NCBI GenBank assembly: GCA_947498775.1
Contig: CANMLL010000014.1
Span: 120,723 to 184,722, forward strand
DNA: 64,000 bases
Reading direction: 5' to 3'
Origin: an uncultured Aquimarina sp.
Lineage (GTDB): Bacteria; Bacteroidota; Bacteroidia; Flavobacteriales; Flavobacteriaceae
Part shown: piece by piece, positions 32,450 to 40,803 of the stretch
How the letters are laid out: every line of letters starts with the position of its first letter
Numbering within the stretch: the first letter of the stretch is position 1
Position numbers and translations under genes: made by a program
Notes under the pieces: generated by a model
Seen by the model: only the letters and a program-made list of their open reading frames with translations
Told to the model about the DNA's origin: nothing
The model's database searches: none

Positions 32450-33895
32450 TTAATTATTTTCTGAATACCCAACGGCTTCCCCCAATAGAGTGGCACTAGT
32501 GCATTCGTCGATACGTACCATTACAAAATCACCTATTTTATAGTTTCCCTTTGGAAAAACAGCTACGGTATTTTGGGTGCTTCTTCCGCTCCAGTGTGCC
32601 TTAGATTTTTTAGATTCTTTTTCGATAAGAATTTCTAATGTTTGTCCAATAAAAGCACGATGCCTATTTTTACTATGTTTGCGTTGCAATTCGATAACTT
32701 CGGCTAGGCGTCTTTTCTTAATGTCTTCGGGAACATCGTCTTCCATCTTACGTTCTGCCAGGGTTCCTGGTCTTTCAGAATAGGCGAACATAAATCCGTA
32801 ATCATATTTCACATATTCCATTAGTGATAAAGTATCTTGGTGATCTTCTTCAGTCTCTGTTGGGAAACCAGTAATGATGTCTTGCGAAATTGCACAATCT
32901 GGAATAATTCGTTTGATATTATCAATCAGATCAAAATACTCCTGGCGTGTATGCAGTCTGTTCATCTCCTTTAGAATACGGTCACTTCCGCTTTGGATTG
33001 GAAGATGAATATACTTACATATATTTCTATGCTTAGCCATTACCTCGATAACGTCCAATGTCATATCTTGTGGATTGGATGTGGTAAAACGTAATCTAAG
33101 TTTTGGATATTTTTTGGCCACCATATCTAGAAGCTTTGCAAAATTAACAGCAGTTGCTTTCTGAAAATCTGATGCTTTATCAAAATCCTTTTTCAGGCCA
33201 CCACCATACCACAAGAAACTATCTACATTTTGTCCTAATAAGGTAACTTCTTTAAAGTCTTGTGCTGCCAACTCATCAATTTCTTCTAGGATGCTTTGCG
33301 GGTCACGACTACGTTCTCTACCTCTGGTAAATGGCACTACACAAAAGGTACACATGTTATCACAACCTCTGGTAATGGATACAAAAGCAGATACACCATT
33401 GCTTTGTAAACGAACAGGAGCGATATCGCCATAGGTTTCCTCTTTTGAAAGGATTACATTAACCGCATTGCGACCTGCATCTACTTCTTCAATTAGGTTT
33501 GGCAGGTCTTTGTATGCATCTGGGCCCACAACAAGATCTACAATTTTTTCTTCTTCAAGGAACTTACTTTTTAACCGTTCTGCCATACAACCCAGCACAC
33601 CAACTTTCATCCCTGGATTGATTTTTTTTACTGCATTATATTTCTCCAGGCGTTTTCTAACGGTTTGCTCTGCTTTTTCACGAATGGAGCAAGTATTTAT
33701 CAATACCAAATCAGCATCTTCAAGATTTTGTGTGGTATTAAAACCTTCTTTAGCCAAAATCGAAGCTACAATCTCACTATCACTAAAATTCATTTGACAA
33801 CCATAGCTTTCTATAAAAAGTTTGCGGTTGTTTTCTTTCTTCTGATCAAGAACAAGTGATTGTCCTTGTATATTTTCATCAATGATCTTCTCCAT
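32450..33895 (-). CDS. miaB: tRNA-2-methylthio-N6-dimethylallyladenosine synthase MiaB
   Basis: The start is taken at ATG 33895 (MEKIIDENIQGQ), giving 481 residues; a longer frame from 33964 adds a non-conserved stretch overlapping the promoter. The UPF0004 domain (IESYGCQMNFSDSE, plus GVLGCMAERLK and the NTCSIREKAE motif) carries three Cys for an auxiliary cluster. The radical-SAM CxxxCxxC motif is RGCDNMCTFCVVPFTRG. A TRAM domain closes the protein. It methylthiolates A37 of tRNAs reading UNN codons. It heads an operon of five genes ending at secG. Confidence 0.95.
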   Translation of the reverse strand: MEKIIDENIQGQSLVLDQKKENNRKLFIESYGCQMNFSDSEIVASILAKEGFNTTQNLEDADLVLINTCSIREKAEQTVRKRLEKYNAVKKINPGMKVGVLGCMAERLKSKFLEEEKIVDLVVGPDAYKDLPNLIEEVDAGRNAVNVILSKEETYGDIAPVRLQSNGVSAFVSITRGCDNMCTFCVVPFTRGRERSRDPQSILEEIDELAAQDFKEVTLLGQNVDSFLWYGGGLKKDFDKASDFQKATAVNFAKLLDMVAKKYPKLRLRFTTSNPQDMTLDVIEVMAKHRNICKYIHLPIQSGSDRILKEMNRLHTRQEYFDLIDNIKRIIPDCAISQDIITGFPTETEEDHQDTLSLMEYVKYDYGFMFAYSERPGTLAERKMEDDVPEDIKKRRLAEVIELQRKHSKNRHRAFIGQTLEILIEKESKKSKAHWSGRSTQNTVAVFPKGNYKIGDFVMVRIDECTSATLLGEAVGYSENN

Positions 33896-33933
33896 AAAAA
33901 ATAATTCCTTAACAATTGAGGTCAAATAATGTG

Positions 33934-33964
33934 CAAAGATACCTTTTAATACGATTTGTGACAA
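33934..33964 (-). promoter_or_regulatory. Promoter of the miaB-secG operon
   Basis: On the minus strand TTG (33964-33962), 20 nt, TATCTTTG (33941-33934) matches the Bacteroidota consensus, with the -7 box exact. It lies 38 bp upstream of the chosen miaB start and so supports that start over the longer frame. Confidence 0.7.
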
Positions 33965-34029
33965 AGTGTCAGGGTTTTATTTTTTAAAAAATCTATATTT
34001 GATCTTTTCCAATCCATAAATTATAATGT

Positions 34030-34815
34030 ATGACATCAAATAAACTCTTTGAGAGAATAGAAAATAGCGCCTCTCTGGACTTTGGGGCAGTGTTTAATAA
34101 AAGTATAGAACTTTTTAAAAAAGTCTGGTTACAGGGATTTATTCATTTACTTATCTCAATGCTGATTATGCTTCCTTTATTTTTTGTTATGTATATTCCT
34201 ATTTTTGCTTTAGCAGGATTAGCAGGGTTAGAAGGGAGTTATAATGAGTATGGAGATTATCCAAGTGAAGAACTGTCGGTAGGAATAGTAATTTTATTTG
34301 TCATTTTGGTTTTGGTGATTTCAATGATTGCTACGGCCCTTCAATTTGGGATTACAGCACATTATTATAGAGTTTGTAAACAAGTTGATCTCGGTCTTTC
34401 TGAAACATCTTCTTATTTTATGTTTCTAAAGGGTAGGTATTTAGGTAAAATATTCACTATAGGAATCGCATCATTTGGTATTGTCTTATTAGCAATATTG
34501 TTATGTTATCTTCCTATTTTTTATGTAATGGTTCCTCTACAATTATTGGGGGTTATATTTGCATTTAATCCAGAATTAAGTGCTTCAGACCTTATAAAAG
34601 CAAGTTTTAAATTAGGTAATAAAATATGGTTAATCGCTTTTGGGTTAATGCTTATTTCCTCGATTTTGTCTCAATTGGTTGGGATGTTATTATGTTTTGT
34701 GGGGATATTTCTTACAGCTTCTTTTGTATATATACCAGTATATTATATGTATAAGGATACCATAGGTTTTGAAGATGATGAGACCAAAAAAGATACGACA
34801 TTATTTGTAAAATAA
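34030..34815 (+). CDS. Multi-helix inner-membrane protein, uncharacterised
   Basis: The 261-residue protein has about five or six transmembrane helices (for example LISMLIMLPLFFVMYIPIF, VIVILFVILVLVISMIATAL, SFGIVLLAILLCYLPIFYVM, IAFGLMLISSILSQLVGMLL) and a basic N-terminal segment. It resembles membrane proteins of flavobacteria that databases often label, without evidence, as beta-carotene monooxygenase. A stand-alone gene with a strong terminator directly behind it. Function unknown. Confidence 0.75.
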   Translation: MTSNKLFERIENSASLDFGAVFNKSIELFKKVWLQGFIHLLISMLIMLPLFFVMYIPIFALAGLAGLEGSYNEYGDYPSEELSVGIVILFVILVLVISMIATALQFGITAHYYRVCKQVDLGLSETSSYFMFLKGRYLGKIFTIGIASFGIVLLAILLCYLPIFYVMVPLQLLGVIFAFNPELSASDLIKASFKLGNKIWLIAFGLMLISSILSQLVGMLLCFVGIFLTASFVYIPVYYMYKDTIGFEDDETKKDTTLFVK

Positions 34816-34820
34816 AAGCG

Positions 34821-34850
34821 AAAAAACCTGCTGCCTGGCAGGTTTTTTTT
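34821..34850 (+). terminator. Terminator after the membrane-protein gene
   Basis: AAAAAACCTGC and GCAGGTTTTTT form an 11-bp stem with a short loop and an eight-T run on the plus strand, 5 bp after the stop codon. Confidence 0.9.
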
Positions 34851-34874
34851 AAACTAATTTTTTAAGAAAGAATC

Positions 34875-34902
34875 TTGATATCATTTTTTTGATATACTTT
34901 TG
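34875..34902 (+). promoter_or_regulatory. Promoter of topA
   Basis: TTG (34875-34877), 17 nt, TACTTTTG (34895-34902) matches the Bacteroidota promoter form, 21 bp before the topA ATG. Confidence 0.65.
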
Positions 34903-34923
34903 TGATCACAAATAAAAAGGACT

Positions 34924-37413
34924 ATGGCTAAGAATTTAGTGATTGTGGAGTCGCCTGCTAAGGCTAAAACAATAGAAAAATTTCTTGGAAAAGATTACAA
35001 AGTTGCATCCAGTTTTGGGCATATTGCAGATTTACCTGCAAAAGAATTAGGAGTTGATGTTGAAGGGGGGTTTAAACCCAAATATATTGTTTCTAAAGAT
35101 AAAAAGGATGTTGTAAAAAAACTAAAAGATCTTTCTAAGAATGCAGAGATGGTATGGCTGGCAAGTGATGAGGATCGAGAGGGAGAAGCCATCGCATGGC
35201 ACCTTGCCGAAACCTTAAAACTGGATAAAGATAAAACCAAAAGAATTGTTTTTCATGAGATTACCAAAAATGCAATTCTTAAAGCAATAGAAAATCCACG
35301 TACTATAGATTATAACCTTGTAAATGCACAACAGGCCAGGCGTGTTTTAGATCGTTTGGTTGGATATGAGCTTTCTCCTGTGCTTTGGCGTAAAGTAAAA
35401 GGAGGGTTGTCTGCAGGTCGAGTACAGTCGGTCTCGGTACGATTAATTGTTGAACGCGAACGAGATATTTTAGGGTTTACACCCGAAGCATCATACAGGA
35501 TTGATGCTGAGTTTTCTAATGAGAAAGGTAGGTCTTTTAAAGCCAAATTACCCAAAAACTTTAAGGCCAAAGAAGAGGCCGAGGCGTTCTTAAGAAAAAA
35601 CATAGGGGCATCATTTAAAGTTGCAGACCTTACAACAAAACCAGCCAAAAAATCTCCAGCTCCTCCATTTACAACGTCAACCTTACAACAAGAAGCTTCA
35701 AGAAAATTATATTTTTCAGTAAGTAAAACCATGACAATGGCTCAACGATTGTATGAGGCGGGATTGATTACTTATATGAGAACAGATAGTGTTAATCTAT
35801 CTACAGAAGCTCAAAATAGTGCTAAGGCAGAGATTATTTCAGCTTATGGAGACGATTACAGTAATCCCAGGCAATATAAAGGAAAATCAAAAGGAGCTCA
35901 AGAGGCTCACGAAGCAATACGACCTACGGATTTTTCAAGACATAGTGTTAATGTAGAGTATGATCAACAACGGTTATATGAATTGATTTGGAAGCGAGCA
36001 ATTGCTTCTCAAATGAGTGATGCTCGGTTAGAAAGAACAAACGTTAGAATCGAAGCGAATCAACACAATGAGCAATTTACTGCAAATGGTGAGGTGATAA
36101 AATTTGAAGGGTTTTTGAAAGTTTACTTAGAAGGTAATGATGACGAAGATGAAGAGCAAGAAGGAATTCTTCCGGCAATGAAAGTAAATGAATCCTTGTT
36201 TAATAAATTTATCTCTGCAACCGAAAGATTTACAAGACCGCCAAGTCGCTATACTGAAGCGGCTCTGGTAAAGAAACTAGAAGAATTAGGGATTGGTCGT
36301 CCTTCTACTTATGCGCCTACAATTTCTACGATTCAAAACAGGAATTATGTTGAAAAAGGGGCCAAAGAAGGTGAAGTTCGTAACTATATCCAGATGGTGT
36401 TATCTGGTGATGCTGTAAACGAGAAAAAACTTTCAGAGAAAGTTGGAAGCGATAAAGGAAAGTTAATTCCTACCGATGTGGGTATGGTTGTAAACGATTT
36501 TCTGGTAAATCATTTTTCTTCAATTCTCGATTATAACTTTACAGCAAAGGTTGAACAGGATTTTGATGAAATCGCAGATGGACAGGAAGACTGGACGCAT
36601 GTAATGAAAGAATTTTATGATGAATTTCATCCAAGAGTAGAGGATGTTTCGAAAAATGCCGAACGCGAAGTTGGAGAGCGTATCTTAGGGGAGGACCCAG
36701 TTTCAGGAAAACCGGTGAGTGTGCGTCTTGGTAAATTTGGGCCTATGGTACAGATTGGTACTGTAGATGACGAAGATAAGCCAAAATTTGCAAGTTTACC
36801 TCCTGGTCAAACGTTAAGTGGGATTACTTTTGAAGAGGCAATGAATTTGTTTCAGTTACCAAAAGAATTAGGAACTTATAAAGGTGAAACTATACTGGTA
36901 AATAATGGACGTTTTGGTCCTTATGTAAAATTTGGAGCAAAGTTTGTTTCTCTGGATAAGGGAGAAGATCCGTTAAATACTTCATTACATAGGGCTATTG
37001 AATTGATTGATGCCAAAGAAAAAGCGGATGCTCCTATATCTACATATGAAGATCTTCCCGTTCAAAAAGGGACAGGTAGATTTGGTCCTTTTATTAAATG
37101 GAATGGAATGTTTATCAATGTCAATAAAAAGTATGATTTTGATAATCTTTCTGATGACGATATTGTTACATTGATAGAGGAGAAGAAGCAAAAGGAAATA
37201 GATAAGGTTATTCATCATTGGGAAGAAGAAGGTATTCGGGTAGAGAAAGCAAGATGGGGTAGAAGTAATATTATAAAAGGTAAAATCAAAATTGAATTGC
37301 CCAAAACGGTAGATGCTTCAAAATTAACATTAGAAAAGGTGAAAGATCTTATCGAGAAAAATGCTCCCAAGAAAAAAACTACTAAAAAGAAAACCACTCC
37401 CAAAAAGAAATAA
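34924..37413 (+). CDS. topA: DNA topoisomerase I
   Basis: The 829-residue type IA enzyme relaxes negative supercoils. It begins with the Toprim domain (VIVESPAKAKTIEKFLG, and ASDEDREGEAIAWHLAE with the acidic metal triad). The active-site Tyr is in LITYMRTDSVNLS. The C-terminal part holds repeated GRFGPYVKFG-type modules (for example LGKFGPMVQIG and TGRFGPFIKWNG), the glycine-rich repeats that replace zinc fingers in Bacteroidota, and a Lys-rich tail (KKKTTKKKTTPKKK). It has its own promoter and is followed after 3 bp by the ureohydrolase homologue. Confidence 0.97.
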   Translation: MAKNLVIVESPAKAKTIEKFLGKDYKVASSFGHIADLPAKELGVDVEGGFKPKYIVSKDKKDVVKKLKDLSKNAEMVWLASDEDREGEAIAWHLAETLKLDKDKTKRIVFHEITKNAILKAIENPRTIDYNLVNAQQARRVLDRLVGYELSPVLWRKVKGGLSAGRVQSVSVRLIVERERDILGFTPEASYRIDAEFSNEKGRSFKAKLPKNFKAKEEAEAFLRKNIGASFKVADLTTKPAKKSPAPPFTTSTLQQEASRKLYFSVSKTMTMAQRLYEAGLITYMRTDSVNLSTEAQNSAKAEIISAYGDDYSNPRQYKGKSKGAQEAHEAIRPTDFSRHSVNVEYDQQRLYELIWKRAIASQMSDARLERTNVRIEANQHNEQFTANGEVIKFEGFLKVYLEGNDDEDEEQEGILPAMKVNESLFNKFISATERFTRPPSRYTEAALVKKLEELGIGRPSTYAPTISTIQNRNYVEKGAKEGEVRNYIQMVLSGDAVNEKKLSEKVGSDKGKLIPTDVGMVVNDFLVNHFSSILDYNFTAKVEQDFDEIADGQEDWTHVMKEFYDEFHPRVEDVSKNAEREVGERILGEDPVSGKPVSVRLGKFGPMVQIGTVDDEDKPKFASLPPGQTLSGITFEEAMNLFQLPKELGTYKGETILVNNGRFGPYVKFGAKFVSLDKGEDPLNTSLHRAIELIDAKEKADAPISTYEDLPVQKGTGRFGPFIKWNGMFINVNKKYDFDNLSDDDIVTLIEEKKQKEIDKVIHHWEEEGIRVEKARWGRSNIIKGKIKIELPKTVDASKLTLEKVKDLIEKNAPKKKTTKKKTTPKKK

Positions 37414-37416
37414 TAC

Positions 37417-38580
37417 ATGTCTTTCGAATTTCTTGCCCCAGTTAGTGATTTAGTTGCGGCACATACCAAATTGCTTTCTGATCATTCATTAGGAAAACAA
37501 ATTAAAATTCATACAGCAGCTAGTGGAGTTCCAGATCTTGAAAAAGTAGATATCGCTATTATTGGTATACAAGAAAACAGGAATGATGTCAATTTTCTTG
37601 GAGAAAAATTAGGATTTGATACCGTTCGTACATCTTTATATGATCTTTATCCGGGCAATTGGGATGTAACTATAGTTGATCTCGGTGATATAACCCCAGG
37701 AAACCAGGTTAGTGATACTTATTATTTGGTTCAGGAAGTATTAGCCACATTGTTGCAAAAAAAAGTATTACCCATACTCATAGGAGGTAGCCAGGACTTG
37801 GTGTATGCTCAATATAGATCTTTTGATGTTTTAGAGCGAATGGTAAATCTGGCAAATGTAGATAGTAAATTTGATCTTGGTAATTCTTCCGAACCCATTA
37901 CTAATAGATCTTTTGTCGGTAAAATTATTGTGGAGCAACCCTACAATCTTTTTAATTATAGCAATATAGGATACCAAACGTATTTTAATGCACAAGAAGA
38001 AATTGATCTTATAGAGAAGTTATATTTTGACGCCTGCCGATTGGGTGAAGTTATTTCGGATGTTACCATTGTAGAGCCTGTTATGAGGGATGCTGATATC
38101 GTTTCTATAGATCTTGGAGTTATGAGCTCAAACAGCATAAATGGTGTTAATGCTTCTCCTAATGGCTTTGATGGAAGAGAGATTTGTGCCATCTCCAGAT
38201 ATGCAGGGATTAGTGATAAAGTAAAAAGTTTTGGAATTTATGAATTCAAGAATTTCAAAAACGAAGAAATGACAGCGATGTTGGTTGCCCAAATTATATG
38301 GTATTTTGTTGAAGGGTTTAACTATAGATCCAACGAATTAGATATAAAAAGTCAAAAAAGTACCTTGCATTATAATGTGCCTGTAGAAGATGAAATTTTG
38401 TCTTTTTATAAGAGTGCAAAAACCGGAAGATGGTGGATAGAAATCCCTTTTATTTCATCTGGTAATAATAAATTGGAAAGACATACGTTATTACCTTGCA
38501 CGTACAACGATTATGAGCGAGCTTGTAATCAAGAAATACCTGAAAGATGGTATAAGGCAAAACGAAAAAACGAAGTTTAA
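37417..38580 (+). CDS. Ureohydrolase (arginase/formimidoylglutamase) family protein, degenerate active site
   Basis: The 387-residue protein follows the arginase fold but its metal motifs are altered. The GGDH motif reads GGSQDL, the DAHxD motif reads VDSKFDLG, and the SxDxDxxDP motif reads SIDLGVMSSNS. Several manganese ligands (two His and at least one Asp) are therefore missing, so activity as formimidoylglutamase, the usual annotation, is doubtful. It lies 3 bp after topA and 110 bp before gldK. This position next to gldK recurs in relatives as far as I recall. I infer a non-enzymatic or altered role, possibly linked to gliding or T9SS. Confidence 0.75.
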   Translation: MSFEFLAPVSDLVAAHTKLLSDHSLGKQIKIHTAASGVPDLEKVDIAIIGIQENRNDVNFLGEKLGFDTVRTSLYDLYPGNWDVTIVDLGDITPGNQVSDTYYLVQEVLATLLQKKVLPILIGGSQDLVYAQYRSFDVLERMVNLANVDSKFDLGNSSEPITNRSFVGKIIVEQPYNLFNYSNIGYQTYFNAQEEIDLIEKLYFDACRLGEVISDVTIVEPVMRDADIVSIDLGVMSSNSINGVNASPNGFDGREICAISRYAGISDKVKSFGIYEFKNFKNEEMTAMLVAQIIWYFVEGFNYRSNELDIKSQKSTLHYNVPVEDEILSFYKSAKTGRWWIEIPFISSGNNKLERHTLLPCTYNDYERACNQEIPERWYKAKRKNEV

Positions 38581-38621
38581 CATTTTTATTAGGCAGATTT
38601 AAGGTTTTTTTTAGAAAAAAA

Positions 38622-38652
38622 TTGTTTTTCTGGAAATAAATAAATAGGTTTA
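38622..38652 (+). promoter_or_regulatory. Candidate promoter of gldKLMN
   Basis: TTG (38622-38624), 20 nt, TAGGTTTA (38645-38652) fits TTG-N19-TAnnTTTG with one mismatch at the last base. It lies 39 bp before the gldK ATG. Confidence 0.5.
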
Positions 38653-38690
38653 CGTCCTTAAATCTAGAAGATCTTAACCTAAAACACGTT

Positions 38691-40064
38691 ATGAAGAAAT
38701 TTGTATCACTCTTTGCTATTTTAGCAATGCTCTATAGTTGTGGAGGAGGAAGCCGCGGAGAACTGACCGGAGCACAAGGAAAAAAATGGCATCCACAAAA
38801 ACCATATGGAATGGCGCTCATCCCCGGAGGGTCCTTTATTATGGGTAAATCGGATGATGACAAAGCTGCATTATCAAACGCACCCACCAAAATGGTTACT
38901 GTTCGTTCTTTCTATATGGACGAGACTGAAATCACTAATAGCGAGTATAGACAATTTGTAAATTGGGTTCGAGATTCTACGATCAGAATGCGATTGGCAA
39001 TTATGGCTGACGAACTTGGAAAAGCCCCTGGTGATGATGGTATTGGTGAATATGCATTTTTAGATGCAGATACCGAAAACATGTCAGTTTACGAAAAATA
39101 TATGTACGATAACTATAGTGGTACAGGAACTACTGGTTATGAAGGTAGAGGCCTTAATAAGGATATTGATATTGAATGGGATATCGAAGATTATCCTGAT
39201 GAGTTCTATGCCGAAGTTATGGATACTATGTACGTTCCTCTAGAAGAATCTTATAATGGAAGGCGTACGCTAGATGTAAGTAAATTTAAATTTAGATTTA
39301 CTTGGATGGACATCCAGGCCGCAGCACGTGCTAAAAAAGGAGGACGAAAAGATTTTGTAAAAGAAGAAGTAATAGAAGTATATCCAGACACTACAGTTTG
39401 GATCAAAGATTTTAGTTATTCTTATAATGAGCCTATGCATAATGATTATTTCTGGCATAGTGCTTATGACGATTATCCGGTAGTTGGTGTTTCTTGGGAA
39501 CAAGCAAAAGCCTTCTGTCGATGGAGAACTATAGAAAAAAATACCTTTCAAAAGAAAAAAGGTAAAGAGTTTGTAAACTATTTTAGATTACCAACAGAGG
39601 CAGAATGGGAGTATGCCGCTAGAGGAGGTCTAGAATCAGCTACCTATCCATGGGGAGGACCTTATGCCTTAAATGACAGAGGTTGTTTCCTTGCGAACTT
39701 TAAGCCTCTTAGAGGAAACTACGCAGCAGATAATTTCTTATATACTGTAGAAGCCAGAACATTCGACCCTAATGATTATAACCTTTATAATATGGCAGGT
39801 AATGTTTCTGAGTGGGTGCAGTCGTCCTATGACCCATCAGCATACGAATACGTATCATCAATGAACCCAAATGTTAATGATGATGAAAATAAACGTAAAG
39901 TAGTGCGCGGAGGATCATGGAAAGATGTTGCTTATTTCCTACAGGTAAGTACCAGAGATTACGAGTATTCAGATTCAGCTAGAAGTTATATTGGATTTAG
40001 AACCGTTCAGGACTATATGGGTACTGACGTGACCGGAGAAGATAATACTGTGAATCAAAAATAA
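38691..40064 (+). CDS. gldK: Gliding motility lipoprotein GldK (T9SS ring)
   Basis: The 457-residue lipoprotein (signal VSLFAILAMLYSC, then GGGSRGE) is a member of the formylglycine-generating enzyme-like family: MALIPGGSFIMGKSDDD, the TEITNSEYRQFV motif, RLPTEAEWEYAARGG, NMAGNVSEWVQSSYD and the terminal GGSWKD...GFR motif. With GldN it forms the periplasmic ring of the type IX secretion system under the outer membrane. It begins the conserved gldK-gldL-gldM-gldN operon. Catalytic Cys of true sulfatase-activating enzymes are not expected in this subfamily. Confidence 0.96.
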   Translation: MKKFVSLFAILAMLYSCGGGSRGELTGAQGKKWHPQKPYGMALIPGGSFIMGKSDDDKAALSNAPTKMVTVRSFYMDETEITNSEYRQFVNWVRDSTIRMRLAIMADELGKAPGDDGIGEYAFLDADTENMSVYEKYMYDNYSGTGTTGYEGRGLNKDIDIEWDIEDYPDEFYAEVMDTMYVPLEESYNGRRTLDVSKFKFRFTWMDIQAAARAKKGGRKDFVKEEVIEVYPDTTVWIKDFSYSYNEPMHNDYFWHSAYDDYPVVGVSWEQAKAFCRWRTIEKNTFQKKKGKEFVNYFRLPTEAEWEYAARGGLESATYPWGGPYALNDRGCFLANFKPLRGNYAADNFLYTVEARTFDPNDYNLYNMAGNVSEWVQSSYDPSAYEYVSSMNPNVNDDENKRKVVRGGSWKDVAYFLQVSTRDYEYSDSARSYIGFRTVQDYMGTDVTGEDNTVNQK

Positions 40065-40137
40065 GTCCCAAAATTCTATCAACTAATTACTAACCCTTTT
40101 TTTAACATTTAGATTTAAAAAAACAAAACAAATTATT

Positions 40138-40761
40138 ATGGCAAATTCAAAAGCAAGCAAAAAATTAATGAATATGGTATACGGTCTGGGAGCGGCCGTA
40201 GTAATATTAGGTGCACTTTTTAAGATTATGCACTGGCCATTTGGTAACGAAATGCTTATTATAGGTCTTATCACAGAAGCATTTGTATTTACTGTTTCTG
40301 CATTCGAACCTGTAGATGATGATGTAGATTGGTCTCTTGTATATCCAGAATTGGCTGGAGGAAACAAAAGAGATAAGAAAGATATGACTCCAGATGGTAT
40401 GTTGTCTAAAAAATTAGATGAGATGCTTAAAGAAGCTAGAGTAGATTCTAGCCTTATGAGCAGCCTTGGTGATAGTATCCGTAACTTTGAAGGAGCAGCT
40501 AAAAACATCTCTCCTACTGTTGATGCTATTCAAGGTACTAAAAAATATAGCGATGAGATGGCTAGTGCCGCTTCACACCTAGAATCTCTAAATAGCCTAT
40601 ACAAAGTACAATTAGAGTCTTCTGCACGTCAGGCTGAAGCAAATCAGGCTATTGCTGATAACGCAGCAAAACTTAAAGATCAAATGGAAAGCCTAACTAG
40701 TAACCTTTCTTCACTTAATGGAGTATATGGTGGTATGTTAACTGCAATGAACAGAAGTTAA
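40138..40761 (+). CDS. gldL: Gliding motility protein GldL (T9SS motor)
   Basis: The 207-residue inner-membrane protein has two N-terminal helices (LMNMVYGLGAAVVILGALFK and MLIIGLITEAFVFTVSAFEP, the latter carrying the conserved Glu) and a helical, coiled-coil cytoplasmic tail rich in Ser and Ala. With GldM it forms the proton-driven rotary motor of T9SS and gliding. The KIMHWPFGNEM loop is the family hallmark. Confidence 0.96.
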   Translation: MANSKASKKLMNMVYGLGAAVVILGALFKIMHWPFGNEMLIIGLITEAFVFTVSAFEPVDDDVDWSLVYPELAGGNKRDKKDMTPDGMLSKKLDEMLKEARVDSSLMSSLGDSIRNFEGAAKNISPTVDAIQGTKKYSDEMASAASHLESLNSLYKVQLESSARQAEANQAIADNAAKLKDQMESLTSNLSSLNGVYGGMLTAMNRS

Positions 40762-40803
40762 CAGGAATTAAATTTTTATAATAACTACCAAAATCTAAGA
40801 AGA

